A DNA stretch of 64,000 nt from Chlorokybus atmophyticus (Eukaryota; Streptophyta; Chlorokybophyceae; Chlorokybales; Chlorokybaceae): assembly GCA_009103225.1 (NCBI GenBank), contig RHPI01002503.1:437562-501561 (forward strand), in the 5' to 3' direction. The notes below the pieces were generated by a model. The model ran no database searches. It saw only the letters and a list, made by a program, of their open reading frames with translations, and was not told where the DNA came from. Made by a program: the position numbers and the translations under genes. Every line of letters starts with the position of its first letter. The first letter of the stretch is position 1. Below, one piece after another: positions 54,657-64,000 of this stretch.

Positions 54657-57600
54657 ATGGATGCAAGGGTGGTACCGCTGCCTGCGGAGGTGATCAGCCG
54701 GTTGCGTGCCGACACGATCATCACAGGGATTGCGGCCGTCGCTTCGGAGCTGGCGGCCAACAGCATTGACGCTGGCGCCACCAAGGTGTGTGGCAGGACG
54801 GCACAAAGTATTGCTTGTGTTTAACAATGTTGATACTGAAGCTGTCGCAAACATAATGACAAATGATATCCGCATGCCTCCTTCTGCGCGAGTGCTTGGG
54901 CGCATGTTACTGTCTTTGTGTCGCACCTTGCTTCGCGTCATAGATCTCAGCAGCATCCGAAAATGCGCCATATCTGTACGCAGTACCTAGAGACTACAAC
55001 TTGCACGTTCTTGTACATGCATCGGACAGTAAAGCTCGCTTCAGCACTGACGAGACATGTATCATACAGATCTGTATTCTTCTTGACACGGCAAGTTGCT
55101 CAGTGCGAGTCGCTGATAACGGTGAGCATACTGCACGTCTGTGCCAAGGAATCTTCAAGATCTTGATGTTGCCACCAGTTGGAGTTGTTGCAAAAGTTGC
55201 CAATCGTCATCTCTTAACTGAAGTCGGTATGCAAATTCAACTGACATGTAGCTTGCATCCTCTTCTTGACAGGCTGTGGCATTCCTCGCGACGCACTTTC
55301 TACCGTCTGTTTGCGGCACGGTATGGCGTCAGCATCTCTTCAAACCGTGCACGTGGTTCTGAACATGCTGCAACTCACAACAAGCTGTGTTTTGTCAACA
55401 CAGCCACATCCAAGCTGCACTCGCTGAAGGACTTTGAAGCTGGCGTTGCCACACTTGGTTTCCGGGGGGAAGCGCTTGCATCGCTTGCGGAAGTGTCTGT
55501 GCTCGACATAACAACCAAATACAAGAGCACTGCAGGCACATACCGCAAAGTTGTGAAGGTAAGAGGAGCTGTTTTGGCGTCACTCTGAGACACAACGGTA
55601 CGTGCATTTGGGTGATTGTCTGCAACACTGCAGACAGGAAAGGTGGTGAGTTTTGGGTTGTGCAGCGAGCGAAGAGCAACCGGCACAACAGGTACACAGA
55701 CTTGTATGTGCATCATGTCTGTACATCGGTTGTGACTTGCTGTGTTTCAGTTACCGTGCGGGACTTCTTTTTCAACCAGCCAGTGCGACGGCGATTGCTG
55801 CAAGCCAAGTATGTATCATGCTGCATCTGTCCTCAAGTGCATACACTGATTACACGCTATCCTCTTGTGTACACACAACACCAGTGCACGCAAAGAGCTG
55901 GACGGCGTCAGGAAAGAGATCACACAGCTTGCATTGGGTCATCCAGATATCTCATTTCGCATAAATGAAGCACGAAGGTGCCGTGTTGCAAGCAATGTTG
56001 CATATTAGCCATTAGTGAAAGAGCAACTGATGATCTGTGTGCAGACCTGATCCTCTATTGCAGACCCGTCCAGGCAGCATTGACTGCTTGTTGCGGGAGT
56101 TGTTTGGGCATGCTGTAGCCGAGGGCATGCAGCCATTACACTTCGCAGCGGGTAATCACTCCATAACTGGCAGCCTCTTGATGCCAACGCACACCATGTC
56201 ACACAAGGTAGGGCCCCATAGCAAGACTGCACGAGTCGTGCATGTGTCAGCGTATCGAGACCAATCATCACCTGATTTGTCTTTGGCAGGGTCTACAATA
56301 TATGTGTATCCTTCTTGCTGCAGTTTAGAGCTTGCCCTACGTAAGCTTCATGCTTGACCTTAACCTAGTTGAGTAGATGTCAATCGGCGGTTGGTGTGCA
56401 AAACCCCTTTCCACAGACTGGTGAACAGGCTCTTCAACATCGCCAGGGAGGCAACCTGCGGTAACCGCATCTGCAACAATGGCCCGGTGTGGAAACGCTC
56501 CCAGCAGAGCTTCCCGGCATTTGCCATCAATGTTACTTGTCCTCTGAACAGTTATGACGTTTCTATGGACCCTACTAAGACGGCTATTGAGTTCAAGGTA
56601 CTCGGTTTTGTACTTAAGAGTTGAAATGCATGTAAGACAAAGTTTCGCTGCTAAGCTCCTTGAGTAACCCACTACTTCTTTATAAATTAGTCAGTGCTGC
56701 ATGCTGTGCAGGACTGGGACAGCATTCTGGATGTGTTTTCCCATGCACTCCTCCAAGCCTGGGCAAGCTTTCTCCCTGCATCTTTCCTCAAAGGTACAAG
56801 TGCAATCAACAAGGGGTACAAGGCAGCATGCCAATTCTCTTAACATCTTGTGAAACTTTTGCGCTCGACCAGGTATCAACTATAACCAGGCTGCTGCGCA
56901 AGTTCAGTCATCAGAGCACGTTGCCACCCCTGCACATACACAACGCCCAGAGGCTTACTCTAAGCAAGCCGCACAGAAGCGCAAGCACAACAGTGCAGCT
57001 CAATGCCCTCCTTCTCCCCGCGACCCGCCATCCAAGCCCGCACCAGTGCACTCTGATGAAGCCAGCTCAAAGCCAGAGCGCAGGGTAAAGCGACACGCGG
57101 TTCATCCCTCGTGCAATGCTTCGCCTCGTGTCGCTCAGTTGGATGACCTGGTCGAAGTCAGAAGGAGCGATGCGGACAATGCAGCCGAGTTAGATCTGGA
57201 GTTGGCATTGGGTTGTGACAGAGATGACGATGAACAAGCATGGGCTGAGCTGATGCAGATGGTCAAGCCCGAAGAAGCTGACATTCCGGCAAGTCACCGC
57301 CCCGTGACAACAAGAAGCAAAGAGGTCAGCCAGGGGAGCATCAGTAGCTGTCGCAGACGCCTGGATTACCAATCACCTGGACGAGGCGTCGACGCATGCA
57401 AGAAGAGGCGGTTGTCACACAGACAAGCTGGCTGCGCTCCAGAGCTGAACAGTCTTTGTTATGGCGTTACAATGCCAAGTCAGGAAAACAATGCTGCCTG
57501 CAATATGTCGGATGGCGCCGGCACCGCACCAGACTTGGACACAGCTTGCAAGAAACGCCAGCGCAGTAGTGGCAAAAGTGCTCCCTCCAAGCCCCACAAC

Positions 57601-58702
57601 GAACTTCCACATTGCCCACCAAGATCCGAAGAAGCAGCACGGAAGGATGAACAGGACAAAACAGACAGGTGCGACACCAAATGGCGTAGAGGCAAGTCGC
57701 CCCTCAAGCCAACCTCCAGGCTGCCTTCCGTGCCAGAGATGTATAAGGCCTGGAAGAATCCCTGCATGCGGATACAGGAGAAGCACATCCTCGAGCTGCG
57801 TGCGGAGGCGAACAAGGACTGCACTTGGACAGCGGTGCCTTCCTCTATCAACAGGGACATGCTATCATCAGCGCGAGTGCTGCAGCAGGTGGAGGAGAAG
57901 TTCATCGCTGCCGTGGCACATGGCGTGCTGGTCATCATCGATCAGCATGCTGCCGACGAGCGTGTGCGTCTTGAAGAGCTGCGCAAAGAGGTCCTGGATC
58001 CCATTCTCCAAGCAGGAGCTGCACCACCTTCCCTCCAGCTCAAGCAACCCGCTGTTCTCTCGACGTCCTCAGAGGAGGAACATCTATTGCAGGTACATTG
58101 CAGCGACTGTTGATGGGGTGCGTGCAAGTTCTTATTATGTCTTTGTTGACTGCATGCGCTTCACCTGCTGGGTGTGTGCTGAAGGGTTACATGTATGCCA
58201 GGTGTATCGGAAGCAGCTCGAGAGATGGGGCTGGAGGTGGAAGTGCCGGGGACGTGAGACCCAGTTGCATGCCGTGGTGGACATCGCGGGCACGGGCCTG
58301 ACTCCAGCCGACTTCAAGGAGCACCTGCGCGAGCTAAAGGAGACACAAGGGGCCTTGACCGCCCCGCACGCCGTCGCGCGCACGCTCAACTCCAAGGCCT
58401 GCCGCAGCGCCATCATGTTCGGGGACCTGCTGCTGCAGCGGGAGTGCGCGGTGCTGGTGGACAGGCTGCGGCGCACGCAGCTGTGTCTGCAGTGCGCCCA
58501 CGGCCGCCCGACGCTCGTGCCGATTGTTAAGTTGCAAGCGCTGCATCAGCGCTACGGGGTGACGCTCAAAGCGGCACTGCACTGCACGCGTGCAAGTGGT
58601 CAGAAGTCGACTGCGACGCCGCGCGTGTCGCTGGAGCGCCTTCGTGCTCGCCTCGCGGTGGCAAAAGACATGAACACGATGATGCAGCAACCCTCTGGGT
58701 AG
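54657..58702 (+). CDS. MLH3: DNA mismatch repair protein MLH3 (MutL-gamma subunit)
   Basis: MLH3 pairs with MLH1 as an endonuclease in meiotic crossover resolution and minor mismatch repair. Thirteen exons give 932 residues: 54657-54785, 55070-55121, 55273-55320, 55404-55558, 55634-55691, 55751-55808, 55885-55977, 56045-56207, 56290-56305, 56374-56597, 56712-56793, 56873-58092 and 58202-58702. GHKL ATPase motifs: ELAANSIDAGAT (31-42), DNGCGI (59-64), GFRGEAL (95-101). KTAIEFKDWDSIL marks MLH3 rather than PMS2. The linker, about residues 360-690, is low complexity. The endonuclease motif DQHA-x2-E-x4-E is at 716-727; KACRSAIM (about 831) and CAHGRP (864-869) follow. Exon 9 is a 16-base micro-exon, the least certain part. 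The ATG chosen gives the family N-terminus (PLPAEVISRLRA). Confidence 0.94.
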
Positions 58703-59663
58703 GACTGCTTTGCATGCTTTGCGTGCTAAATGACAGTAGGTTCATGGTTGTAACTTATTGTACAATTGTTTGCAATAGTGATGTTGGTAGCATGCATTGT
58801 TGACATGGCACAGTTGTGGCTGCTGTAGCTGACATCTCAATGCCACAATGCATGTTGTTGCTCAATTAAACATACTTGGTAACCACTACTCCAAAGATTA
58901 CAGTATTAACGTATGCATGTCAACCCATCTCAGTACTAGGTTCTGATGTGGCATAGATGCAATGAAACATCTTGCACGACCGCGAGAAGACATAGCCTGT
59001 TACCTTTCAACACGTAGATGACAGTGGCATTTTTTAAGTCGATTAACATATCATCTGAAGATTTTGCAGAGGCGACCTGATTACAATGGGCATTGCGCGT
59101 TGCAAATATGATGGCATGGTGCATACGTTGCTTGTGTGCGAATGTGGTTTACACTTGGTTGCTCATGCACATTGTTGGTCTGTTTTGCGTATGGGCGCGA
59201 ACACAATGACACAAGTGTATAAAAGATGCAAGTTGCATCACGCGCATGCAAAGCACACCGCATGCAAAGCACACTCATGTGTATTTGGACAATGCTCATG
59301 GACATCGTTCCAGCCAAATTTAAAAATGCATCAACAGCTTCACCACAACAGTATGGTCAGTGACCACCACTGGACACCACTAGGGCACTGTAGTGAACAA
59401 TCCGCTCCCTCATTTCTCTATTTGGGACTGTTTTGGGGAGCGGCAAAGCAATGGAGTGTTAACGTCGACAACATTGATTATAGGTCAAGGTGGCGCTCGC
59501 CCGCACCAAAGTCGGCGAATCCAAGATCTGACACAAATGGCTGAGCTCCACATTGAGATTGTGCTATTGCCCGGTTGAGCATTTGCATCTGATCATCCGC
59601 TCCCTCATTGCTTTATTTGGGACTGTTTTGGCGGGTAGCCTTACGGAAAAAGACTTGCAAGGG
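58703..59663. other. Spacer between MLH3 and tRNA-Leu
   Basis: No gene found. Contains a pair of 36-base direct repeats (59401 and 59596). Confidence 0.5.
59401..59631. repeat. Pair of 36-base direct repeats
   Basis: 59401-59436 and 59596-59631 agree except at about two positions (TCCGCTCCCTCATT ... TTTGGGACTGTTTTGG). The second copy ends about 45 bases beyond the tRNA 3' end. Purpose unknown. Confidence 0.85.
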
Positions 59664-59668
59664 AAAAA
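59664..59668 (-). terminator. RNA polymerase III T-run terminator of tRNA-Leu
   Basis: Five T residues on the minus strand begin 7 bases after the tRNA discriminator base, the usual Pol III stop signal. Confidence 0.7.
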
Positions 59669-59675
59669 TGCTTGC

Positions 59676-59757
59676 TGTGCAGGGTGGGATTTGAACCCAC
59701 GCCTCCGAAGAGACCAGAGCCTTAATCTGGCGCCTTAGACCGCTCGGCCACCTCCAC
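59676..59757 (-). tRNA. tRNA-Leu (anticodon AAG)
   Basis: 82 nucleotides fold as a type II tRNA. Box A (TGGCCGAGCGG) is in the D arm. The anticodon stem CCAGA/TCTGG closes the loop TTAAGGC, giving AAG. The long variable arm (CTCTTCGGAG) is typical of leucine, and the T arm is GTGGG/TTCAAAT/CCCAC with box B. No intron and no encoded CCA, as in eukaryotes. The acceptor stem pairs GTGGAGG with CCTGCAC except for a G-G mismatch at pair 4-69. The discriminator is A, as required for leucine. Confidence 0.92.
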
Positions 59758-60027
59758 ATGTTGTTGCAACTACTTTTGAGCAAAATAACCTATTATTTAC
59801 TGTTGTGCGCACGTACATGCGCAGGTCCATGCGCGGGCATGCCGTAAACACCGTCCCCAACGCGGCGGGCGGGCGGCGGGGGAGTGGAGGTTAAGCGAGG
59901 GCAGGAGTTGTATATATATTTGCAGAGAACTCTGGGGTTGGGCGCGAGGACAGCCCAGTGGTTTGAAGCACTGGACGGGACAAAGTAGTTGCTTGGGCGT
60001 CAAGCAGCGCAGCAAACGCCGCCCGAG

Positions 60028-63000
60028 ATGGAGGCGTTGGCGGCGCTTGGGCTGCCGCCCGCCACCGTCCGTTTCCTGCTGGCGTTCCTGTCTACCATAC
60101 CCGTCGCCTACATCCACAGGTGCGGTGTTTGTAATTGGCTGCTTCTGCAGTGTGTGCTTGCTGGCCAGCTCTCAGTGTGCGTCTGTCTGTCTGTCTGTCA
60201 GTCTGTCGTTTTTATGCTTACACCCAACAAACAGTCAAGGGGACTATCAGCATGATTATTATCCATCTTATGCCGCCTGCTCGCTTGCTCGGCACTTGCA
60301 CACGAGAGACCACTGGACAGTGCATGCATGCGTGCAAAGCTAGGTGAGTATTGCTCAGTCAACCGTCATCGTGCCTGGCGAGCATCATCATGCTTGCGAG
60401 CACAATATTTGATATCAAATGAACAGCTGGCTGAAGGCATCACTTTATAGTAGCGTAGTTACGCATGCCCAACTACAGCATGCACTGTTGATTGGGTGAC
60501 GTGCGTCAGCTGCTGCTGACATGCTGTGCATTCGCGTAGCATAAGATTACCAGGCATACGCTGTCGAGACATGGGACACATGCTTGTCTGTGATTGTGCA
60601 CATGCAACACGATCTCATGCACAACAGGGAGTAGTTGGTTGGCCTTTCACTCGACCTTTTTATAATAACTACATGAGATGCAGCACGGAGGGCAAGCTTG
60701 TTGGCTATAGGCACTGCCGTTGACCACACAAGATTGTCTCGTGCAACTTATTTACGAGATTTTGGCCCAGGGCAATGCCAACACCCACAACTCGCCACGC
60801 GTGGGCGGCCGTGTCAGGGGCTGTGCTGTGCACGGCGGCGTTCGGGGTCAACACGCTCATCCACCTGCTCATTCCAGCTATCCTGGCGTACGCCGCCATG
60901 ATTGTGCTCAGGAAGTACTGCGGCATCGTCGTGTTCATCGGCAGCTTCGCGTACCTCATCTCATGGTGAGGAGAATTGTGTGTTTCCCACAATGAGAGGC
61001 TACTCAGTGTGCGCACATGAGATTGACGTGGTTTGTTTCTGTTGTTGTGTCATTGTGCAGCCACATAGGCTACGCCAGTGGCGACATGTGGATGAACAAC
61101 GGCATAGATGTCACAGGTGAAAGCTCTCATCATGTGTTGCTAGTTATTGTCTTGTTTTCCAAGGTGTTTGATGGTAGGACTGACTGTTACTTATGCATGT
61201 GTGGTTGTAGGTGCTATGATGATTTTGATGCTGAAGCTCATATCCTGCGCTTACAACTACCAGGATGGCTGCTACCTTGATGCGGTAAGTGGTCAATCCA
61301 CTCTTGGTGCATGACAAGTATCACATTCAACTCTGGCAAACAACTTTCCCGTGTGTGGTTGCGTCATCATATACTACGAGAATAGCTCTCTTTTTGGAAA
61401 TCACACCACTCCATGAACTGTGATTGCAGACTCCCATGCCGTTGCACGAAGTCCAGCGCAAGTACGCGTTGAGGAAGCTGCCCTCCATACTGGAGTACTT
61501 TGGCTACCTGTTCTGCGATGGTCTGGTAATGTCCGGCCCCGTGTTCGAGATCTCAACATACCTGGCTTATACCAACCGAGAGGAGGTATCACTCTGACAG
61601 TTTTAAACATGGTATAGTTGGATGTGGATGAGTGGTGTAACAACATCTTTGCAATAGGTGTACAGTCCCAAGTATGAGCGGAGGATGCCTTCATCGGTGC
61701 TGCCCTCGCTAACGCGATTGGCCATCGCCATCGTGTGCGCCGGCATTTACCTCAAGCTGCTGCCTCAGGTGGACCACCTGAAGAGCAACATTTACAGCGA
61801 GTTACCACTCTGGAGAAAGTGAGTGGGCTGTTGTGTGGCGGATTGGCTAAGTTGCGTGCACGCACGCGCACATGCACACACAGGCACACACAGGCACACG
61901 CACGCTCACCCGCATGCATGCGTATGCGAGTTTGTACTACAATGCCTTGCTCTCGTGTGCGCTTCTGCGGCACAACATGTAAACCCAGCACACCACAGGT
62001 TGTGGTTCATGTACCGGTTGTCCTTCTTCACTCGCTTCAAGTACTACTTTGCGTGGAATGTTGCGGCCGCCGCAATGGTCATGTCCGGGTTGGGTTACAC
62101 CGGAGCCGCGCCCCCGGCATACCCATGGTACAGATTGGCCTGATGCTGATAACAAGGCTGCGTTTGGTAACTGTTGTTGCAGCGTGCGTGCGTGCATGTG
62201 CGTAAGCGTGCGGGTGTGGGACAGTGTTGGTGGGAATGCTGCGTGGTGCTGAGTTTGCTTCCTACCTCACAGGGAGCGTGCGTTGAATGTGCATATAAAG
62301 GGTGTGGAGTTGTGCGTGAGCGGCGCGCAGCTGCCGGCGGTGTGGAACGTTAGTGTCAGCACGTGGCTGCGAACATGTATGCACACTTCCAACAACTCTG
62401 TCATGTTCTCTTGTTTCAACACGGACTCATATGTGTTTGTGCGTTTGCTCTTCAGACGTGTACATCAGGTTGAGTCCAGTCGGCAGCAAACCCGGCTACC
62501 TTCCATTGCTGGCCACGCAGTTCATCAGCGGCATCTGGCATGTGAGTTGGGCAGCTTGGTGTTGTGCAATATAATCTTGTGTCACTCTTTTACAACCCTT
62601 CTTATGCACTTGTGTTGTGCATTGACAGGGTGTTTACCCTGGGTACATTCTCTACTTTGTCTCCACCAGTTTCATGATTGCCGCCTCCAAAGGTGAGACT
62701 ACTGATGTTGATGGGTTGGTTTGATGTCGGATTCTTGTTAGCGAACAACCAACACGCGCGTGTTGGTTCCGCCTCTTTGTCAGTGCTGTACAGGTACCAA
62801 CAAGCCCTTCCCAAGGACGCGAAGACCGCTCGCAACGCCTTCAGCGTGTTCCATTGGGCATTCACGTCGGTCGTACACACATACCTCACCATGGGCTTCA
62901 TCGTGAGTGACCCTTCGTCTTGATGATGTTTTCTTTCTGTCATAGCCAGGTGCTTACGTGTGGCTATCATTCGTACAGATTCTGTCTTTCAGCGGGACGA

Positions 63001-63122
63001 TTGCGGCGTGGCGATCGGTGCATTTCATCGGTCACGCGATGCTGTTGTTGGTCATTCTGCTAGGGTTTGTGTACAGCCCGAGGGCACCCAAAGAGACTGT
63101 GAAGGTCCAGAAGATACAATAG
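60028..63122 (+). CDS. MBOAT-family lysophospholipid acyltransferase
   Basis: Membrane-bound O-acyltransferase, most like plant LPCAT/LPEAT and animal MBOAT1/2/5 enzymes that re-acylate lysophospholipids in the ER. Twelve exons give 459 residues: 60028-60119, 60771-60965, 61061-61116, 61211-61284, 61430-61585, 61658-61818, 61999-62127, 62273-62376, 62456-62541, 62629-62692, 62784-62902 and 62979-63122. Many hydrophobic helices are present (LLIPAILAYAAMIVL, LAIAIVCAGIYL, AMLLLVILLGFVY). Family landmarks: GDMWMNNGIDVTG, YNYQDGC, EYFGYLFCDGLVMSGPVFE, WNVSVSTWLR with the catalytic Asn, and GIWHGVYPGY with catalytic His351. Length matches plant LPCAT (about 460). It ends KETVKVQKIQ, with no C-terminal dilysine-type signal that is clear-cut. 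Confidence 0.95.
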
Positions 63123-63400
63123 CAATGGAACAAGTTGAGAGGTGCAGCCCAAGTAACAGACCAGTACTAGGCAGTAATATTGAACTGTTTCACATACTGT
63201 TGTGTGGTCGCGCGGGTGTTGTGTGTAACAGACACACGCACGCATGCACATGTGCGCATGTAACTGCGTGCGGCTGCGCACACGCATACACACACGCAAT
63301 GCATGCGCATACGCACGCACGCATGCACGCACGTGCGCACAAGACAGCCCTCCTGTGATATCTGTGTACGTATCACCCCCCAACAATCCACCACACACTG
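63123..63400. repeat. CGCA/CATG-rich simple sequence between convergent genes
   Basis: The stretch between the MBOAT stop and the dynein light chain stop includes ACGC/GCAT-rich low-complexity sequence at about 63228-63345. No gene. Confidence 0.6.
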
Positions 63401-63673
63401 TCACTTAACAAGCTCGACCGTATCCGAGTCAAACGGCGAGTCCTTGCTTTTGAATATTATCACATGCACGTTCCCGTCGTTCCCGTCCACTCGCATCTGC
63501 AGGTATCCCCGGTTCTCGTGGCTCACGGCCGCGGCGAACGCGGACCCGACGACACAGTGGTACACCCCGCTCGTCGCGCGACCGTCGGAAGGGTAACGCT
63601 TGTCGTACTCCTTCTTGATGAAGGTGGCGACGTCCTTGAAATGGGAGTGCTTGTCGAAGGCGGCGCCTGCTAC
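63401..63673 (-). CDS. LC8-type dynein light chain, last exon (5' part not found)
   Basis: The last exon encodes FKDVATFIKKEYDKRYP, then YHCVVGSAFAAAVSHEN, then VHVIIFKSKD, matching the LC8 (DYNLL) fold: helix 2, the W/YHCIVG strand and the final beta strand with LLFKS. LC8 proteins are homodimeric hub subunits of cytoplasmic and axonemal dyneins. Compared with DYNLL the loop after KRYP is about 5 residues longer, and a C-terminal extension (PFDSDTVELVK) follows, so this is a divergent LC8-like member. The acceptor CACGCAG lies at 63674-63680. Upstream exon(s) with the first helix were not seen before the window end. Confidence 0.8.
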   Translation of the reverse strand, partial: VAGAAFDKHSHFKDVATFIKKEYDKRYPSDGRATSGVYHCVVGSAFAAAVSHENRGYLQMRVDGNDGNVHVIIFKSKDSPFDSDTVELVK

Positions 63674-63680
63674 CTGCGTG

Positions 63681-64000
63681 TGCATGGGGGACACTGTGTT
63701 ACACGCATGATCTCAGTGCAACCCTCACGTGCGTAAGTGCGTGCGCGTTCGTGTTTGTGCAACGTGCGCATGGAGCCGCACACATCAGCCACGGGAGTTG
63801 TTGGTCATCGGCAGTCCTCTCAAGGTTCTCTCAAAAACAGAGTCGTTTGTGCCAATGGCTAGTCAAGCAAGATGTGATGTAACCAAATCTAACACTCTCT
63901 CTGCGACTGACGCTTGGACGGCAATTGACCAAACACAAAGCTGGTGCTGCTGATGATAATGCTGCTGATGATGAATAGCGGAGGTGGGCAGGAAGGGCAG
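63681..64000. other. Window end; intron or 5' flank of the LC8 gene
   Basis: No exon with the LC8 N-terminal helix could be recognised. A GCTGCTGATGAT-type tract occurs near 63945-63975. Confidence 0.4.

Noticed and set aside
59086-59544. Cys/His-rich plus-strand frame suggestive of zinc fingers
   Set aside because: Cys and His spacing fits no zinc finger pattern and the frame runs through the direct repeats; low-complexity GCATGC sequence explains it.

Overview
The window is nuclear DNA from an intron-rich eukaryote. Coding frames are cut by many short introns with GT-AG, and several GC-AG, boundaries. The genes are single-copy housekeeping genes on both strands with no operons. Gaps between genes carry CA, AT and ACCT microsatellites, small palindromes and transposon remnants. 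The gene set fits a flagellate protist, possibly an alga: a canonical PKA catalytic subunit (absent from land plants), an LC8-type dynein light chain, an LSD1-type zinc finger protein, PLAC8 and a plant-like MBOAT. The lineage cannot be settled from this sequence alone. PRPF6 ends in TAA and MLH3 in TAG, so the standard code applies.

Layout. 1-3 kb: minus-strand LSD1-type zinc finger protein with a C-terminal CaaX box. 4.4-12.4 kb: TRAPPC8 (minus), with an AT repeat and a 184-base gap in intron 2. 12.4-18.4 kb: no gene found; AT-rich, with an unusual concentration of perfect palindromes. 18.4-26.9 kb: two tandem PhoD-like secreted phosphatase genes (minus), both solved here as 16 exons with the same boundaries. 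29-32 kb: decayed pogo/CENP-B-type DDE transposon split by 558 bases of pure CA repeat. 35-38.4 kb: a head-to-head pair, a putative mitochondrial basic protein (minus) and an unrecognised 515-residue protein (plus). 38.5-40.2 kb: a small element with a broken GIY-YIG nuclease frame between 93-96 bp direct repeats. 40.7-41.8 kb: PLAC8 (minus). 41.8-45.1 kb: no gene found, one 63-base gap.

45-64 kb is gene-dense: PRPF6 (minus), PKA catalytic subunit (plus), PEX19 (minus), MLH3 (plus), tRNA-Leu(AAG) (minus), MBOAT lysophospholipid acyltransferase (plus) and a partial LC8 dynein light chain (minus). For PRPF6, PKA, PEX19, MLH3, MBOAT, PLAC8 and both PhoD genes every exon was placed and the summed lengths keep frame from ATG to stop.

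The genes serve separate processes: splicing (PRPF6), vesicle tethering and autophagy (TRAPPC8), peroxisome assembly (PEX19), mismatch repair or crossover resolution (MLH3), cAMP signalling (PKA), lipid remodelling (MBOAT), phosphate scavenging (PhoD pair) and dynein motors (LC8). No pathway cluster is apparent. The most unusual items are the repeat-flanked GIY-YIG element, recurrent GC-AG introns including a GT/GC difference between the PhoD paralogues, the palindrome field at 15.3-17.0 kb, and the start-codon overlap at 36.26 kb.
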